Notes under the pieces: model-generated
Told to the model about the DNA's origin: nothing
Databases searched by the model: none
Seen by the model: the letters and a program-made list of their open reading frames with translations, nothing else
From: Bradyrhizobium elkanii USDA 76
Lineage (GTDB): Bacteria > Pseudomonadota > Alphaproteobacteria > Rhizobiales > Xanthobacteraceae
DNA: 64,000 nucleotides
Direction of reading: 5' to 3'
Assembly (NCBI RefSeq): GCF_023278185.1
Contig: NZ_CP066356.1
Coordinates: forward strand, 8,362,001 to 8,426,000
Program-made: the position numbers and the translations under genes
Part shown: piece by piece, positions 47,286-56,589 of the stretch
Layout: every line of letters starts with the position of its first letter
Position numbering within the stretch: position 1 is the first letter of the stretch

Positions 47286-47296
47286 GATTCGGCCCC
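46521..47296 (-). mobile_element. IS5-family element (IS427-like)
   Basis: The left end GGGCGCGGACTCATAA resembles the inverted right end (GGGGCCGAATCATGCG), giving limits near 46524-47296. It abuts IS630 directly. A matching target duplication was not seen, so one flank may be rearranged. Confidence 0.6.
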
Positions 47297-47639
47297 TTCC
47301 GTTGTGTGGCTTGAATCATGGCTCGGCTGTCGGGCTCAACTGGTCGCTATGCACTCGAAAGCCGACCGATTATGCTCACCTTGAGTTTTGTCGTTCCTGA
47401 CCCAATGTATGGTCCGGCCGTGCGTAGCAAGAGGTTCGTCGATCAGGTGGTGAGTGGTCTTGCATCAATGTATCCGGCCTTTGATTGGAGCATTCTCTCC
47501 GGGCCATCATGGATATCAGCGCGCGTGCGTTCTCATTAGCGGACAGGCCTCGATTGGGCCATTTGGGTCACCAGTGTTCGCATGCGCCGGGAAGACCGAA
47601 CCTCCATCTCGTCTCATCCTCTCGCAGACCTTGGCTGGA

Positions 47640-48985
47640 ACCTGTTGATGGGGTTACGTCATCGCTTGCTCCTCCTACCTCGCAGTTCCTGTGTTCGAGC
47701 CGGGGGCCGTTCCTTCGTCCCGGCCCGCAGGACGTGCGTCGCGTCGCGCGCACGGGCGGTCAAGGCCGGCCGTTGCGCTTTGCTTGCGGCTGGCTCCGGC
47801 GTTGCCAGGCCGCGCCTTGACCGCCCCGAGCACGGCGCGACGATCAAGCGGATTGGACGTCTGCATCGTTGGTCCTTGTCAGCTCGAAGGCGCGTCCTTT
47901 AGCCAGCACCGCCCAGGCGATGCGGGCAAGCTTGTTGGCGAGTGCGATCGCTAGCACGTTGTGGTGCAATCGCTTCTTGGCGGCTTCGATCCAGGATCTG
48001 AGTCCGTAACGTTCCCAGTTCTTGATCCTGACCAGCACCACCCATGCCGCCTGCACGAACAGAACGCGCAGGTAGCGATTGCCGCGCCTTGAGATTTTGC
48101 CGAGGATCGTGCGGTCTCCCGTCGAGATCTGCTTGGGCACCAGTCCGAGCCAGGCGCCGAAGTCACGGCCTTTGGAGAAGACGTCTCCAGTGCCGATCGC
48201 GGCTACCATGGCGCTCGAAATGATCGGCCCGATGCCAGGCACCGTCATCAGGCGCGAACATGCCTGATCTTGACGGGCCAGTGCTTCGATCTCGCCGGAG
48301 AGGCTATCGATGCGCTGATCCAGCCGGCGCCAGTCGCCTGCCAACTCCTCGATGACACGCAACATGCGTGGCGACAGGGCATCGGTGCGCGTGGCAAGGA
48401 TGGTGGGCAGTTCTGTGCGCAGGAAGCCGATACCCTGGCGCACCGCGATCCCGCGTTCCAGCATGAAGGCGCGAATCTGGTTGATGATGCCGGTGCGTTG
48501 CGACACCAGCCGCTCGCGCACCCGATGCAGCGCCTGCAGATCCAGTTGCTCCGCGGTCTTGGTCGCCACGAACTTCATCGTCGGGCGTTGCACGGCTTCG
48601 GCAATCGCTTCGGCATCATTGAAGTCGTTCTTCGGTCCTTTGCTATAAGGGCGGACATATTTGGCCGGCATCAACCTGGCATCGTGACCTAGCGATGCGA
48701 GTTTGCGGCTCAAATGATGTGCGCCGACGCAGGCTTCCATGCCGATCAGGCAAGGCTGCATATTGGCGAGCCGCGCCTCCACCTGGCCACGCGACCACTT
48801 TTGCCGCAGCACGATGGCGCCGCGCGTATCGTGGCCCACGACGTGGAACGAGTTTTTGCCGATATCGATGCCGATCACGGCGATCGCAGTACTGGGTGTC
48901 TGGGACATGGCGTGCTCCTTGTCTTGGCGCCCCTGGCCAGCTTATCGCTGGCGGGGCAGGAGCACGGCCGGACCATCCCATTAGC
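47640..48985 (-). mobile_element. IS110-family element, IS1111 type (limits approximate)
   Basis: The transposase is followed by about 200 bases of GC-rich non-coding DNA. This contains a perfect 13-bp inverted repeat (GGGCGGTCAAGGC at 47754-47766 with 47814-47826). That is where IS1111-type elements encode their bridge RNA. Upstream of the start, 48915-48970 also folds: CGTGCTCC pairs with GGAGCACG around a second stem that holds GCTGGC/GCCAGC. Bases 47297-47640 between the IS elements hold no gene I can support. Confidence 0.6.
47844..48908 (-). CDS. IS110-family transposase, IS1111 type
   Basis: An intact 354-residue DEDD recombinase: GIDIGKNSFHVVG (Asp), GMEACVGAHHLSR (Glu), SKGPKNDFNDAEAIAEA (Asp pair). 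A helical linker (LHRVRERLVSQRTGIINQIR) and Transposase_20 (LMTVPGIGPIISS, ISTGDRTILGKISRRGNRYL) follow. It differs clearly from the IS110 transposase at 19346. It inserted next to an SDR gene remnant. Confidence 0.93.
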   Translation of the reverse strand: MSQTPSTAIAVIGIDIGKNSFHVVGHDTRGAIVLRQKWSRGQVEARLANMQPCLIGMEACVGAHHLSRKLASLGHDARLMPAKYVRPYSKGPKNDFNDAEAIAEAVQRPTMKFVATKTAEQLDLQALHRVRERLVSQRTGIINQIRAFMLERGIAVRQGIGFLRTELPTILATRTDALSPRMLRVIEELAGDWRRLDQRIDSLSGEIEALARQDQACSRLMTVPGIGPIISSAMVAAIGTGDVFSKGRDFGAWLGLVPKQISTGDRTILGKISRRGNRYLRVLFVQAAWVVLVRIKNWERYGLRSWIEAAKKRLHHNVLAIALANKLARIAWAVLAKGRAFELTRTNDADVQSA

Positions 48986-48989
48986 AGAT

Positions 48990-49115
48990 CTGAGGCGTTG
49001 CGCCGAGCCCCGCGAAGTAGCCAACGTGGTGATCTTTCTCGATAGGACGGCGCCAGCGCGATGGCTGGGCCGTCCTGACGGCTGATGCGGGGACCATCAA
49101 TCGGCTAACCGGCGG
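48990..49115 (+). pseudogene. SDR C-terminal remnant
   Basis: Translations in successive frames read RRCAEPREVANVVIFLDR, then ASAMAG, then AVLTADAGTINRLTGG. This is the end of a short-chain dehydrogenase (EVANVVxFLASD..SAMAGAVLTADAGT). It is broken by at least two frame changes and cut off on the left by the IS1111-type element. Confidence 0.65.
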
Positions 49116-49165
49116 TATCGAAGACAGCTGCCGGTCCTTCATGATGAAGGTCCGTCAAACGTGTG

Positions 49166-49750
49166 CTACGCAGTGGTTTGCACAGAAGAGCGACGCAAGC
49201 CGGTGCTCCATAGCCAAACGGCCGAAACCATAAAGTAGAAGGCACCGAACGCGGCGTAGCCGGCAACGTCACTAATCCCGACATTGGTAACAACCCCCGC
49301 CCGGTAGACGAAGAAGCACCCCGCCAGCGCCGACTGTGCGCCGCTGAGGATCATCGCCCATTGTGCGCCGGCCGATCCCCAGCGGCCCACGCCGGTCGCA
49401 AGCTGAAGAAGCCCCGCGACGACCGCCCATGCCCCGAAGATCAAAAGCACGGCATTCATGCTCCGCGTCAGCGCGATGGTGACCGCTATTGCAGTAATAA
49501 TGCTAATGATGACATTGACCATCTGGCTCTTGCTCGAAGCAAGCCCACTGCTGCGTTGCGCGTCGAGATAGTTGGCGAGGGCATCCCACAAGGGATAGGC
49601 AACCAGCAGGATGGCCGCGAGATGGGAACGGTCTCTGGCGATCGTCAAGGCCGCAACCGCCCATAGAGCCGCGACGGCAGAGCGAATGAAATAGTAGCGC
49701 TTGAGCCAGGCATTGGCTTTCGGAGAAGGACGTGTAGTGCTGAGCGTCAT
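49166..49750 (-). CDS. DUF308-like membrane protein
   Basis: A 194-residue protein from MTLSTTRPSPKANAWLKRYY with six hydrophobic segments (SAVAALWAVAALTIA, IISIITAIAVTIAL, LLIFGAWAVVAGLLQLATG, MILSGAQSALAGCFF). The GAWAVVAG pattern and six-helix layout resemble HdeD/DUF308 proteins. Function unknown. Divergent from the TetR gene, with 264 bases between, so it may share that regulator. Confidence 0.7.
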   Translation of the reverse strand: MTLSTTRPSPKANAWLKRYYFIRSAVAALWAVAALTIARDRSHLAAILLVAYPLWDALANYLDAQRSSGLASSKSQMVNVIISIITAIAVTIALTRSMNAVLLIFGAWAVVAGLLQLATGVGRWGSAGAQWAMILSGAQSALAGCFFVYRAGVVTNVGISDVAGYAAFGAFYFMVSAVWLWSTGLRRSSVQTTA

Positions 49751-49986
49751 GTGGTCTCTTCCTGGATGGCAGTTACCCGTCCGCCTGGTCATTATGTTTT
49801 CACGCCACGGCGTAGCAGAGGGGAAGCATCATGATTGTCGTTTCGCCTCCTTTGCGAGGCGGCGTCGGACAGGATGTAACCAACTACGAGGCGATGCCGG
49901 GAGCCGTTACTGAGGCCGAACGAAAATTTTGGACGGTCCTCACAGCCTGAGCAACGCAGGCCTGCATATAAATCGACTATTGCAAT

Positions 49987-50006
49987 TAGGAACCGTTTGG
50001 TTTATA
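49987..50006. promoter_or_regulatory. Operator 1 of the TetR regulator
   Basis: TAGGAACCGTTTGGTTTATA, matching the downstream perfect palindrome (50633-50652) at 16 of 20 positions. It lies just upstream of the regulator ATG. That argues against the in-frame TTG at 49997, which falls inside it. Confidence 0.7.
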
Positions 50007-50014
50007 TTGCCCGT

Positions 50015-50623
50015 ATGATGACCATCAATACCAAACTTCCTGTGGGACGCCCCCGTGAATTCGATCTCGACGAGGCGGTGAGGCGAGCGATGCAAATCTT
50101 TTGGGATCGTGGGTTTCACGACGCATCGTTGCCTGATCTGCTTGCCGGAATGCAGCTTTCGAAGGGCAGCTTCTACAAGGCTTTCGGTGACAAGAAATCT
50201 GTCTTCCTGCGCGCCCTCGAGTTCTACACCGACGATGGCGTACGAAACGTCCAGGAGGTTCTGCGATCAGCCCCCTCGCCGAAGGCGGCAATCCGCAACG
50301 CGTTGGTGCGGTATGCGGATTTGTCGTCTGGGAAAAAAGGGGTGCGCGGTTGTTTCGGTGTGTTGACGGCTGCCGAGATGTTGCCGGGAGATCCCGACAT
50401 CGCAGAGGTGATCAAGCGTCTTTTCTCCAGGCTTCAAGCCCTGTTCGCTGCAACGATCGCGAAAGGACAGGCCGCCGGCGAAATCGCCAATAGGTCCGAT
50501 CCTGAAGTCATCGCGCACTTTATCGTCTCACATGCACAAGGCATGCGGGTGCTTGGTAAAGTTGGATCACGCCGCGACGAGATGCTGAAAGATGCCGATC
50601 TCCTGATGGAGATGCTTTTTTAA
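50015..50623 (+). CDS. TetR/AcrR family regulator
   Basis: A 202-residue repressor from ATG 50015 (MMTINTKLPVGRPREF). HTH: DLDEAVRRAMQIFWDRGFHD, then MQLSKGSFYKAFGDKKSVFL. The C-terminal ligand domain is of the TetR_C type found in oxidative or aldehyde-responsive members (VRGCFGVLTAAEMLPGDPDI). Near-identical operators lie just before and just after the gene, so it probably represses itself and the downstream genes. Inducer unknown. Confidence 0.9.
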   Translation: MMTINTKLPVGRPREFDLDEAVRRAMQIFWDRGFHDASLPDLLAGMQLSKGSFYKAFGDKKSVFLRALEFYTDDGVRNVQEVLRSAPSPKAAIRNALVRYADLSSGKKGVRGCFGVLTAAEMLPGDPDIAEVIKRLFSRLQALFAATIAKGQAAGEIANRSDPEVIAHFIVSHAQGMRVLGKVGSRRDEMLKDADLLMEMLF

Positions 50624-50632
50624 AAGCAAAAT

Positions 50633-50652
50633 TAGGAACCAATTGGTTCCTA
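50633..50652. promoter_or_regulatory. Operator 2: perfect 20-bp palindrome
   Basis: TAGGAACCAATTGGTTCCTA, fully symmetrical, 10 bases after the TetR gene and about 100 bases before the L,D-transpeptidase gene. It matches operator 1, and is probably where the regulator controls the downstream operon. Confidence 0.8.
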
Positions 50653-50755
50653 TTGCAGTTGTGCCGATGGCACGCTTGGCTTTCCTGGGAGCTTCAATGT
50701 TCGGATATCAGCAACAGAGTCACCGATTGGACTGCGGCGAAGGTTACGGTTCGAT

Positions 50756-51430
50756 ATGAGGAACTCAGATGCCAGGCGCTCTATGCGGTTCTCGGTATTC
50801 GGTGCAATGGCGATCGTTCTCTCGGGTTGTGCCAGTCGCAGCGGCCTCGTCGAGGCCGATATCATCAGCACGCCGAGTGAGTACGCGCAACTCGTCGACG
50901 GAGTTTACACCTTACCAGCCGTCGACATATCCGGCGTCGATCCGGCGATGTTGCGCCAGCGCGTGGACTATACGACGAATGAGCCTGTCGGGACGATTGT
51001 CATCGATACGGCTGCTCATCAGCTCTATCTTGTCGAGGGCGACGGAAAGGCCATGCGCTACGGCATTGGCGTTGGCAAGGATGGTCTCGCTTTCGCAGGC
51101 ACCGCGACCATTAGGCGAAAGGCGGAATGGCCGCATTGGACTCCGACCAAGAACATGATGAATCGGGAGCCTGCGCGCTATGGCCATCTCGCCAGCGGAA
51201 TGGCCGGCGGGCTTGGCAATCCCCTTGGACCACGCGCGCTGTACCTCTTTCAGGGCGAACGGGACACGATGTTCCGCATTCATGGGACGACCGAGCCGGA
51301 GACGATCGGTCGCGCCGTTTCGAGCGGATGCATTCGACTCATCAACCAAGACATCATCGATCTCTATAGCCGGGTCAAGATCGGCAGCCGCGTCGTCGTC
51401 ATCCAGGGCGGCCGAGCGGTGAGTTCTTGA
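50756..51430 (+). CDS. Lipoprotein L,D-transpeptidase (YkuD)
   Basis: A 224-residue lipoprotein: signal with lipobox VLSGC at about 22-26, linker, then a YkuD domain (GTIVIDTAAHQLYLVEG). The catalytic stretch is FRIHGTTEPETIGRAVSSGC followed by IRL. Works on peptidoglycan in the periplasm. It sits first behind a TetR operator and before an SDR/hydrolase run. A cell-wall enzyme is an odd companion there, so the shared regulation is uncertain. Confidence 0.88.
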   Translation: MRNSDARRSMRFSVFGAMAIVLSGCASRSGLVEADIISTPSEYAQLVDGVYTLPAVDISGVDPAMLRQRVDYTTNEPVGTIVIDTAAHQLYLVEGDGKAMRYGIGVGKDGLAFAGTATIRRKAEWPHWTPTKNMMNREPARYGHLASGMAGGLGNPLGPRALYLFQGERDTMFRIHGTTEPETIGRAVSSGCIRLINQDIIDLYSRVKIGSRVVVIQGGRAVSS

Positions 51431-51534
51431 GCATGGCCTCTGATCGCAGAGAGTCGGTCGGCCTTGGCCGATATCACGGGTCGCAATAGCGGCGAACGAT
51501 TTGCATCGTCTGATAACAACTCGGAGAAGAAAGC

Positions 51535-52413
51535 ATGAAGACTTGGCTCATCACAGGCTGCTCAAGCGGCTTCGGCCAGCGGCTCGCGCTCGCGGCGGCG
51601 GAGCGCGGCGATCAGGTCGTCGCGACGGCCCGCAGTGTCAAGACGATCGAGGATATGGCCGAGCCTTTCGACGGCCGCATGATCACCGTGCCACTGGACG
51701 TGACCGATGCGGCGGCAGCCAAGGCCGCGGTCGCAAAAGCGGTCGAGACCTTCGGCGGGTTCGACGTGCTCGTCAACAATGCCGGATACGGACTGCATGG
51801 CGCGATTGAGGAGGGGACGTCTGACGAATACCGGCCGATGTTCGAGGTAAACCTCTTCGGTTTGATCGAAGCCACCAGAGCCGCCCTGCCCGTCATGCGG
51901 CGCTCGGGCGGAGCGATCGTCAATATGTCGTCCGTCGCCGGCATCTCGGGCGGCGGAGGCGGCGGTTACTACAACGCCGCCAAGTTCGCCGTGGAAGGGA
52001 TTTCCGAAGCGCTCGCCAGCGAGTTGAAGCCGTTCGGCATCCGAGTGCTGATCGTGGAGCCTGGGCCGTTTCGCACCGATTTCCTCGGCCGTTCGATCAC
52101 AGTCGCCGCCAACGAGATGCCGGAATATGCCGGGACCTCGCGCAGGCACTATCGCGAAACCAATAACGGCAATCAGGCGGGCGACCCCGACAAGGCGATC
52201 GCAGTGATCCTGCGCGCCGTCGACGACGACGACGCCCCGCTTCACCTGCCGCTCGGCCCGGTCGCGCATGCTGCCGCCGAGCGAAAGCTGGCTGCCTTCC
52301 GCAGCGATATCGACGCCTGGCACGACATCACGATCGCTACCGATTTCGACCCGCCCGGAACGCGGGTCGCGAGCTCCGATCGAACGTCAACATCGACGGG
52401 ACAGCGACCATGA
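51535..52413 (+). CDS. Short-chain dehydrogenase/reductase
   Basis: A 292-residue classical SDR. Cofactor site TGCSSGFGQRLA at 8-19, NNAGYG, catalytic Ser in NMSSVAGISGGG, YYNAAKFAVEG (Tyr-x-x-x-Lys) and VEPGPFRTDF. Probably NADP(H)-dependent; substrate unknown. It is preceded by GGAGAAGAAAGC. Its stop overlaps the next start (ATGA), so it is coupled to the hydrolase. Confidence 0.93.
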   Translation: MKTWLITGCSSGFGQRLALAAAERGDQVVATARSVKTIEDMAEPFDGRMITVPLDVTDAAAAKAAVAKAVETFGGFDVLVNNAGYGLHGAIEEGTSDEYRPMFEVNLFGLIEATRAALPVMRRSGGAIVNMSSVAGISGGGGGGYYNAAKFAVEGISEALASELKPFGIRVLIVEPGPFRTDFLGRSITVAANEMPEYAGTSRRHYRETNNGNQAGDPDKAIAVILRAVDDDDAPLHLPLGPVAHAAAERKLAAFRSDIDAWHDITIATDFDPPGTRVASSDRTSTSTGQRP

Positions 52414-53258
52414 TCGCGACTCTGAAGGGTTTTGCCCAACAGCTGGTGCCGGTGAACGGCATCAAGATCAACGCCGTCACGGGCGGCTCAGGCCCGTCGA
52501 TTCTTCTGCTGCATGGCTGGCCGGAAACATGGTGGGAATGGCACCATGTGATGCCGCAACTGGCCGCGCATTTCAGCGTGGTCGCGATCGATCTGCGCGG
52601 CGCCGGCTTTTCCGACTGTCCGCTCGGCGGCTACGACAAGGCGACAATGGCGCGCGACGCGCACGAAGTGATGGCTGCCCTTGGCCATCAACGCTACGCA
52701 GTGTGCGGCCATGATATCGGCGGAATGGTGGCCTTGCCGCTGGCTGCTGTCTATCGAGAGGCCGTAACCCACCTGGCCGTTCTGGACGTTCCGCTTCCCG
52801 GCTGGAGCGGATGGGAGGCGACGATCGCAACGCTCTGGCACTTTGGTTTCCACATGAGCCGGGATCTCCCCGAGCGCCTGATCCATGGCCGTGAATACGA
52901 CTATGTTTCGAGCTTCATGGCCGAGCGGTTCTACGATCACAGCAGCTTCGATCCGGCGGATGTCGAGATCTACGCCAAAGCAATGGCGCTCCCCGGCCGC
53001 ACCCGCGGCGGCATGGAATGGTATCGCACCCTCGCCGCCGACCACGCAGCGGCGCTTGAGTACAAGAAGCAACCGCTCGAGATCCCGGTGCTGGCTCTCG
53101 GCGGGGATCATCGCTTTGGTCCGCATATGGTGCCGATGGTCGAGGAATTCGCCAGCAACGTAACGGGCGGCTCGATCGCCCGCTGTAGCCACTATGTCGC
53201 GGACGAGCGGCCGGATGCAGTCGCAGCCGCTCTGATCGAGTTCATCGGAGCCCATTGA
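52410..53258 (+). CDS. Alpha/beta hydrolase, epoxide hydrolase-like
   Basis: A 282-residue alpha/beta-fold enzyme. Oxyanion motif LLHGWPETWWEW. The nucleophile elbow reads VCGHDIGGMVALPLA, with Asp as nucleophile (G-H-D-x-G), typical of epoxide hydrolases and haloalkane dehalogenases rather than esterases. Late Asp in LALGGDHRFG and catalytic His in CSHYVADERPD. Coupled to the SDR gene by overlap, so both may act on one substrate. Confidence 0.9.
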   Translation: MIATLKGFAQQLVPVNGIKINAVTGGSGPSILLLHGWPETWWEWHHVMPQLAAHFSVVAIDLRGAGFSDCPLGGYDKATMARDAHEVMAALGHQRYAVCGHDIGGMVALPLAAVYREAVTHLAVLDVPLPGWSGWEATIATLWHFGFHMSRDLPERLIHGREYDYVSSFMAERFYDHSSFDPADVEIYAKAMALPGRTRGGMEWYRTLAADHAAALEYKKQPLEIPVLALGGDHRFGPHMVPMVEEFASNVTGGSIARCSHYVADERPDAVAAALIEFIGAH

Positions 53259-53363
53259 AACTCGGCGCCCGTGTCGTTGTGGGCCGGAGAAATCGCGACA
53301 CTGCGGCAACAGAGCCCCGCACTCATCACGATCGATCAATTCAATCAGAAAGGACAACCCGTC

Positions 53364-53894
53364 ATGACCACACCTATCATCCGCGGCGTCAACCATATCG
53401 GCATCACGGTGCCCGACATAGAAGCCGCGAAATCGTTCCTGGTGCAAGCTTTCGGCGGCCAGGTGATCTATCAGTCCTTCGGGCCGCAGGATCCGCCGCG
53501 GCAAGGCCCCGAATTCGAGCGGGCCGTCGGAGCGTTCCCGGGAACGGTCGTGCGTGGACAGGCGATGGTCAAGATCGGCACCGGACCCGACATCGAGCTG
53601 TTCGAAATGCACGGCCCCCAACAAGCCCAGCCGATCCGAGCGAGCGACTTCGGCATCACGCATTTCGGTGTCTACACCGACGACATCGACGCCTCGGTCA
53701 CGCGCTTCGAAAAGGCCGGAGGCACACGCCTCACCGCGCCGCGCGCGATTCCTTACGCAACCGAGAAAGGTCTTGGAAACAAGGTCTGTTACTGCCGAAT
53801 GCCATGGGGCACCACGATGGAATTCATCACCACGCCAGATCGCATGCCTTACCACGACCAGACGGCCTTGCGGAGGTGGCAAGACGAGGATTGA
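53364..53894 (+). CDS. VOC/glyoxalase family protein
   Basis: A 176-residue vicinal-oxygen-chelate protein from MTTPIIRGVNHIGITVPDIE. Candidate metal ligands: His in VNHIGI, Glu in DIELFEMHG, His in ITHFGVYTDD and Glu in MEFITTP. It could be a dioxygenase, lyase or isomerase; the exact reaction is not readable. Third gene of the SDR-hydrolase run, with 106 bases upstream that carry AAAGGACAA near the start. Confidence 0.85.
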   Translation: MTTPIIRGVNHIGITVPDIEAAKSFLVQAFGGQVIYQSFGPQDPPRQGPEFERAVGAFPGTVVRGQAMVKIGTGPDIELFEMHGPQQAQPIRASDFGITHFGVYTDDIDASVTRFEKAGGTRLTAPRAIPYATEKGLGNKVCYCRMPWGTTMEFITTPDRMPYHDQTALRRWQDED

Positions 53895-54166
53895 GATGAG
53901 CGGGACGGCGCCGGCTCGCGCCGTCGACATGCAGGTTGCACGGCACCGGCTGGGCGCTCGGTCCTCCGCGCGTCTTTTCGAAACAGAGTCCAAGCCGCCG
54001 TCTCATCCTCGATATGTGCCCGAATCGGCGGGGCAGCGCGATGCCGGACGATTCACACGGTTCGCGTAAACCGGGCAAGGGCCGTCCGGCGGCCGACATA
54101 CATATCGATCGCAATCATAAACAGCGGACGCGCGCTGAATGCGAAGGTTCTGTAGAAAGTCGTCTG

Positions 54167-54466
54167 ATGGCAAATGCAACAATGGTCGTGACCTGCAGCG
54201 GCGGCACATACTTCGATCGCGACTATTATGTCGACGTGCATCTACCGTTGGCGCTCGCATGCTGGCAGAAGCATGGCCTCGAAAGCGCCGCCGCCTTCTT
54301 CCCTCGAGACGTCAATTCGGTAGATGTTTCCGTCGGGTTTTATCGGTTTCGCGATGAGGCTTCGCTTCACGCTGCGCTTGCATCCGCCGACACCGACGCA
54401 ATTATGGACGATGTCCCCCGATTTACTGACGCCAACGTTACCCGAATGATCGGAGCCCCGCTCTGA
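54167..54466 (+). CDS. EthD domain protein
   Basis: A 99-residue protein from MANATMVVTCSGGTYFDRDY. It contains the EthD pattern: YYVDVHLPLALACWQKHGL early and DVPRFTDANVTRMIGAPL at the end. EthD-like proteins accompany catabolic oxygenases and act in small-molecule breakdown. The frame is open far upstream, but the homology begins here. Last gene of the catabolic block. The next 359 bases hold nothing I recognise. Confidence 0.8.
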   Translation: MANATMVVTCSGGTYFDRDYYVDVHLPLALACWQKHGLESAAAFFPRDVNSVDVSVGFYRFRDEASLHAALASADTDAIMDDVPRFTDANVTRMIGAPL

Positions 54467-54825
54467 CAGGCGGATGTCGCGATGCATCCCGTTAACTCGT
54501 CAATTCCGACTGGCAGGATCATACGCCTTACCAGTGGACGAAATTCCTGACATTGACGCCGGTCGCGGCCAAGCGTCGACCCATCTCGGAAGTCCGACAA
54601 TGTCCGCTTTCGCGCCGTTGTTGGGGGACAAGCGGACATAGGTGCGCCTACTCTCAGCGGCAGAGTTTATGAGTACGCACCCTAGTTTACAAATGATCGT
54701 TTTACGTTCTTGCGGCGCCCATGGTTGTCTTTGGGCACGAGAGGGCGATCGGCGGACAGTCGAAGCGGATCTCGTAGTGCGGTGGCCAGAAAGCGACATC
54801 GCAAATACATAGGAAGAATCCGGAC

Positions 54826-55345
54826 ATGAACAAAACCCAGATACATTCCTTCGTGCTTCCCGATGCAGCAAAAGCATTTTTGCAGAAGGAACTAGCTCCC
54901 ATCAAATATCCTGCCACCGCCTACGGATCTTATCTTGCGCAGATCTCCGCAGTGCGGTCGAAGATCGCCGTTGCGTTGACCGATATCCTGCCGTTTCTCT
55001 CGGAGCAGGTTCCTCCGTCAGCTCGCCCCGCGGCTATCGAGATTACGAATCTGCCGGTCGATGCGAACATCGACCGCCCTCCGTCCAATGGCGCGAAGCT
55101 AAAGCATATCCCAAAGGCGTCGTACTTGTCTGAGAATCTACTCGTTCTCTTCGCCGGGCTGTTCGGCACTCCCTTCTCGATGTCGTTCGAAAGCGAGAGC
55201 CTAGTGAACAACGTCATTCCCTTGCCGTCCGCCAAGTCGGACTTTAGCGCCCTCAGCTCTTCGTCGGATCTGAGCTTCCACATCGAGAACGCGGCCTTGA
55301 GATTTCATGACAATGGCCGCGACTGTGCGCCAATGGCGCTGTTCT
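54826..55345 (+). pseudogene. Fe(II)/2-oxoglutarate oxygenase, 3'-truncated
   Basis: About 170 residues of a clavaminate-synthase-like oxygenase (the AsnO/VioC type that hydroxylates amino acids). EITNLPVDANIDRPPSNGAK, LSENLLVLFAGLFGTPFSMS and LSFHIENAALRFHDNGRDCA, where H-x-E gives two iron ligands. After APMALFFTG the family sequence stops and the frame runs into antisense IS5 sequence. The last His and the Arg that bind iron and oxoglutarate are lost. Confidence 0.7.
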
Positions 55346-55349
55346 TCAC

Positions 55350-56251
55350 TGGAGTTGTAAGGCGCGGCTGCCTTGCCCTTGCCGATGCACTCCACCTCCG
55401 GGGCGTGGAAAGAATAATGCTTCCAGCCACGCTGACGCTGCTGTTGCGAGCGGATCTGCGAAGCGCGGCTGAGCGGGAGGACGAAGGCGTTCTCGAGCAC
55501 AGCTCGACCTTCGATCTTGCGGCCGATATCGCGGATGATCGTACGCCTCCGACGGGGATCTCGTCGTATGCGTACGGATGATCCGGCCCAGCCGGCTGTG
55601 CAGGATGCGCAACTGCCGCTGATGCCGCCTGAATTGCTTGGCATGGGCGTAGCGTCCCGCCATCATTGCCGCGGTCTTGGCGACGCGAAGATAGGACTGC
55701 CGCAGCTTGACCCCGTGCTTCCTCGCCATGCGGTTGAGCCCCTTGATGGCCGCGTGCAGCAGCTTAGCATCGGTCGGAAAGGTGATCGCCTTCGGCTGCA
55801 CGGTGGTATCGACCGTGACACGCTTGAGGTCCTGGCTGCGTAACGCGCCGGCTTCGTGCGCCACCCGCAGGCTCTCGGCCAACAGCAGCTCCAGCTTGTC
55901 GCCGAGCCGCTTGCGCCAGTGGCTCAGGTCCGAGCGCTCGTGCGGAAATGAATGCTGGAAGAACTCTTCGCCGGTGAAGTACTGGAAATACGGGTCGTGG
56001 ACCCAGCGCTCGCACACCCCTTCGTCGGACAGGCCGTAAATCTGCTTGAGCAGCAGCAGCCCAATCACGAAGCGGGTCGCGATGCCTGGCCGGCCGTTCT
56101 CGCTGTAGAGCGGGGCGATCTCCCCATCGATCCAGTCCCAGTCGACCCTGCCGGCGAGCTGAACCAGCTCGTGCTTCATATTGATGATCTGGTCCAGCCT
56201 GGCCCGGAACAGATCGCCCGATCCCGTCGCCTTCTGCTTCTTCGGCCGCAT
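55350..56251 (-). pseudogene. IS5-family transposase, frameshifted and 3'-truncated
   Basis: Starts MRPKKQKATGSGDLFRARLD. The N-terminal two thirds is normal (VIGLLLLKQIYGLSDEGVCE, TVDTTVQPKAITFPTDAKLL, with the first Asp). Around 55540-55585 roughly 40 extra bases with a repeated GATCATCCG shift the frame. The rest continues as DIGRKIEGRAVLENAF..SFHAPEVECIGKGKAAAPY and ends where the oxygenase fragment begins. Not functional. Confidence 0.8.
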
Positions 56252-56589
56252 CACCCCCTCCGATGCGACCACGGAATCATGACTGGCGATTCGACGGAAT
56301 CTTGAAAATGAAATTGGAAGGTTCCGATCCCTGAAGCATCAAAACCCTGCAATCGCAAAAAAGCCGGTCTGTCAGATTACGATTCCACATCAGTCGCTTG
56401 GTCGCTCTTAACGGACGACTGCCTACTTCATGTTCACGCCGATGATGCGGTTGCTTTCAGCGATTATCCTGCGGAAGGGCTGAACCGCCATTTTGCAAAG
56501 CATTCACGTTATCGTACCCCGTCGTCGTGACGGCCGCTAAGCACATCGCTGTCCTGGGCCTGGTCGCCGATCTCCGCAGAACCGCTTCC

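Noticed and set aside
47318..47539. 73-codon frame between IS5 and the IS1111-type element
   Set aside because: No family recognised, and it does not resemble the missing C-terminus of the STAND gene.
49831..49950. 39-codon frame starting MIVVSPPLRGG
   Set aside because: A GGGGAAG site precedes it, but there is no recognisable family; it lies in the regulatory gap before tetR.
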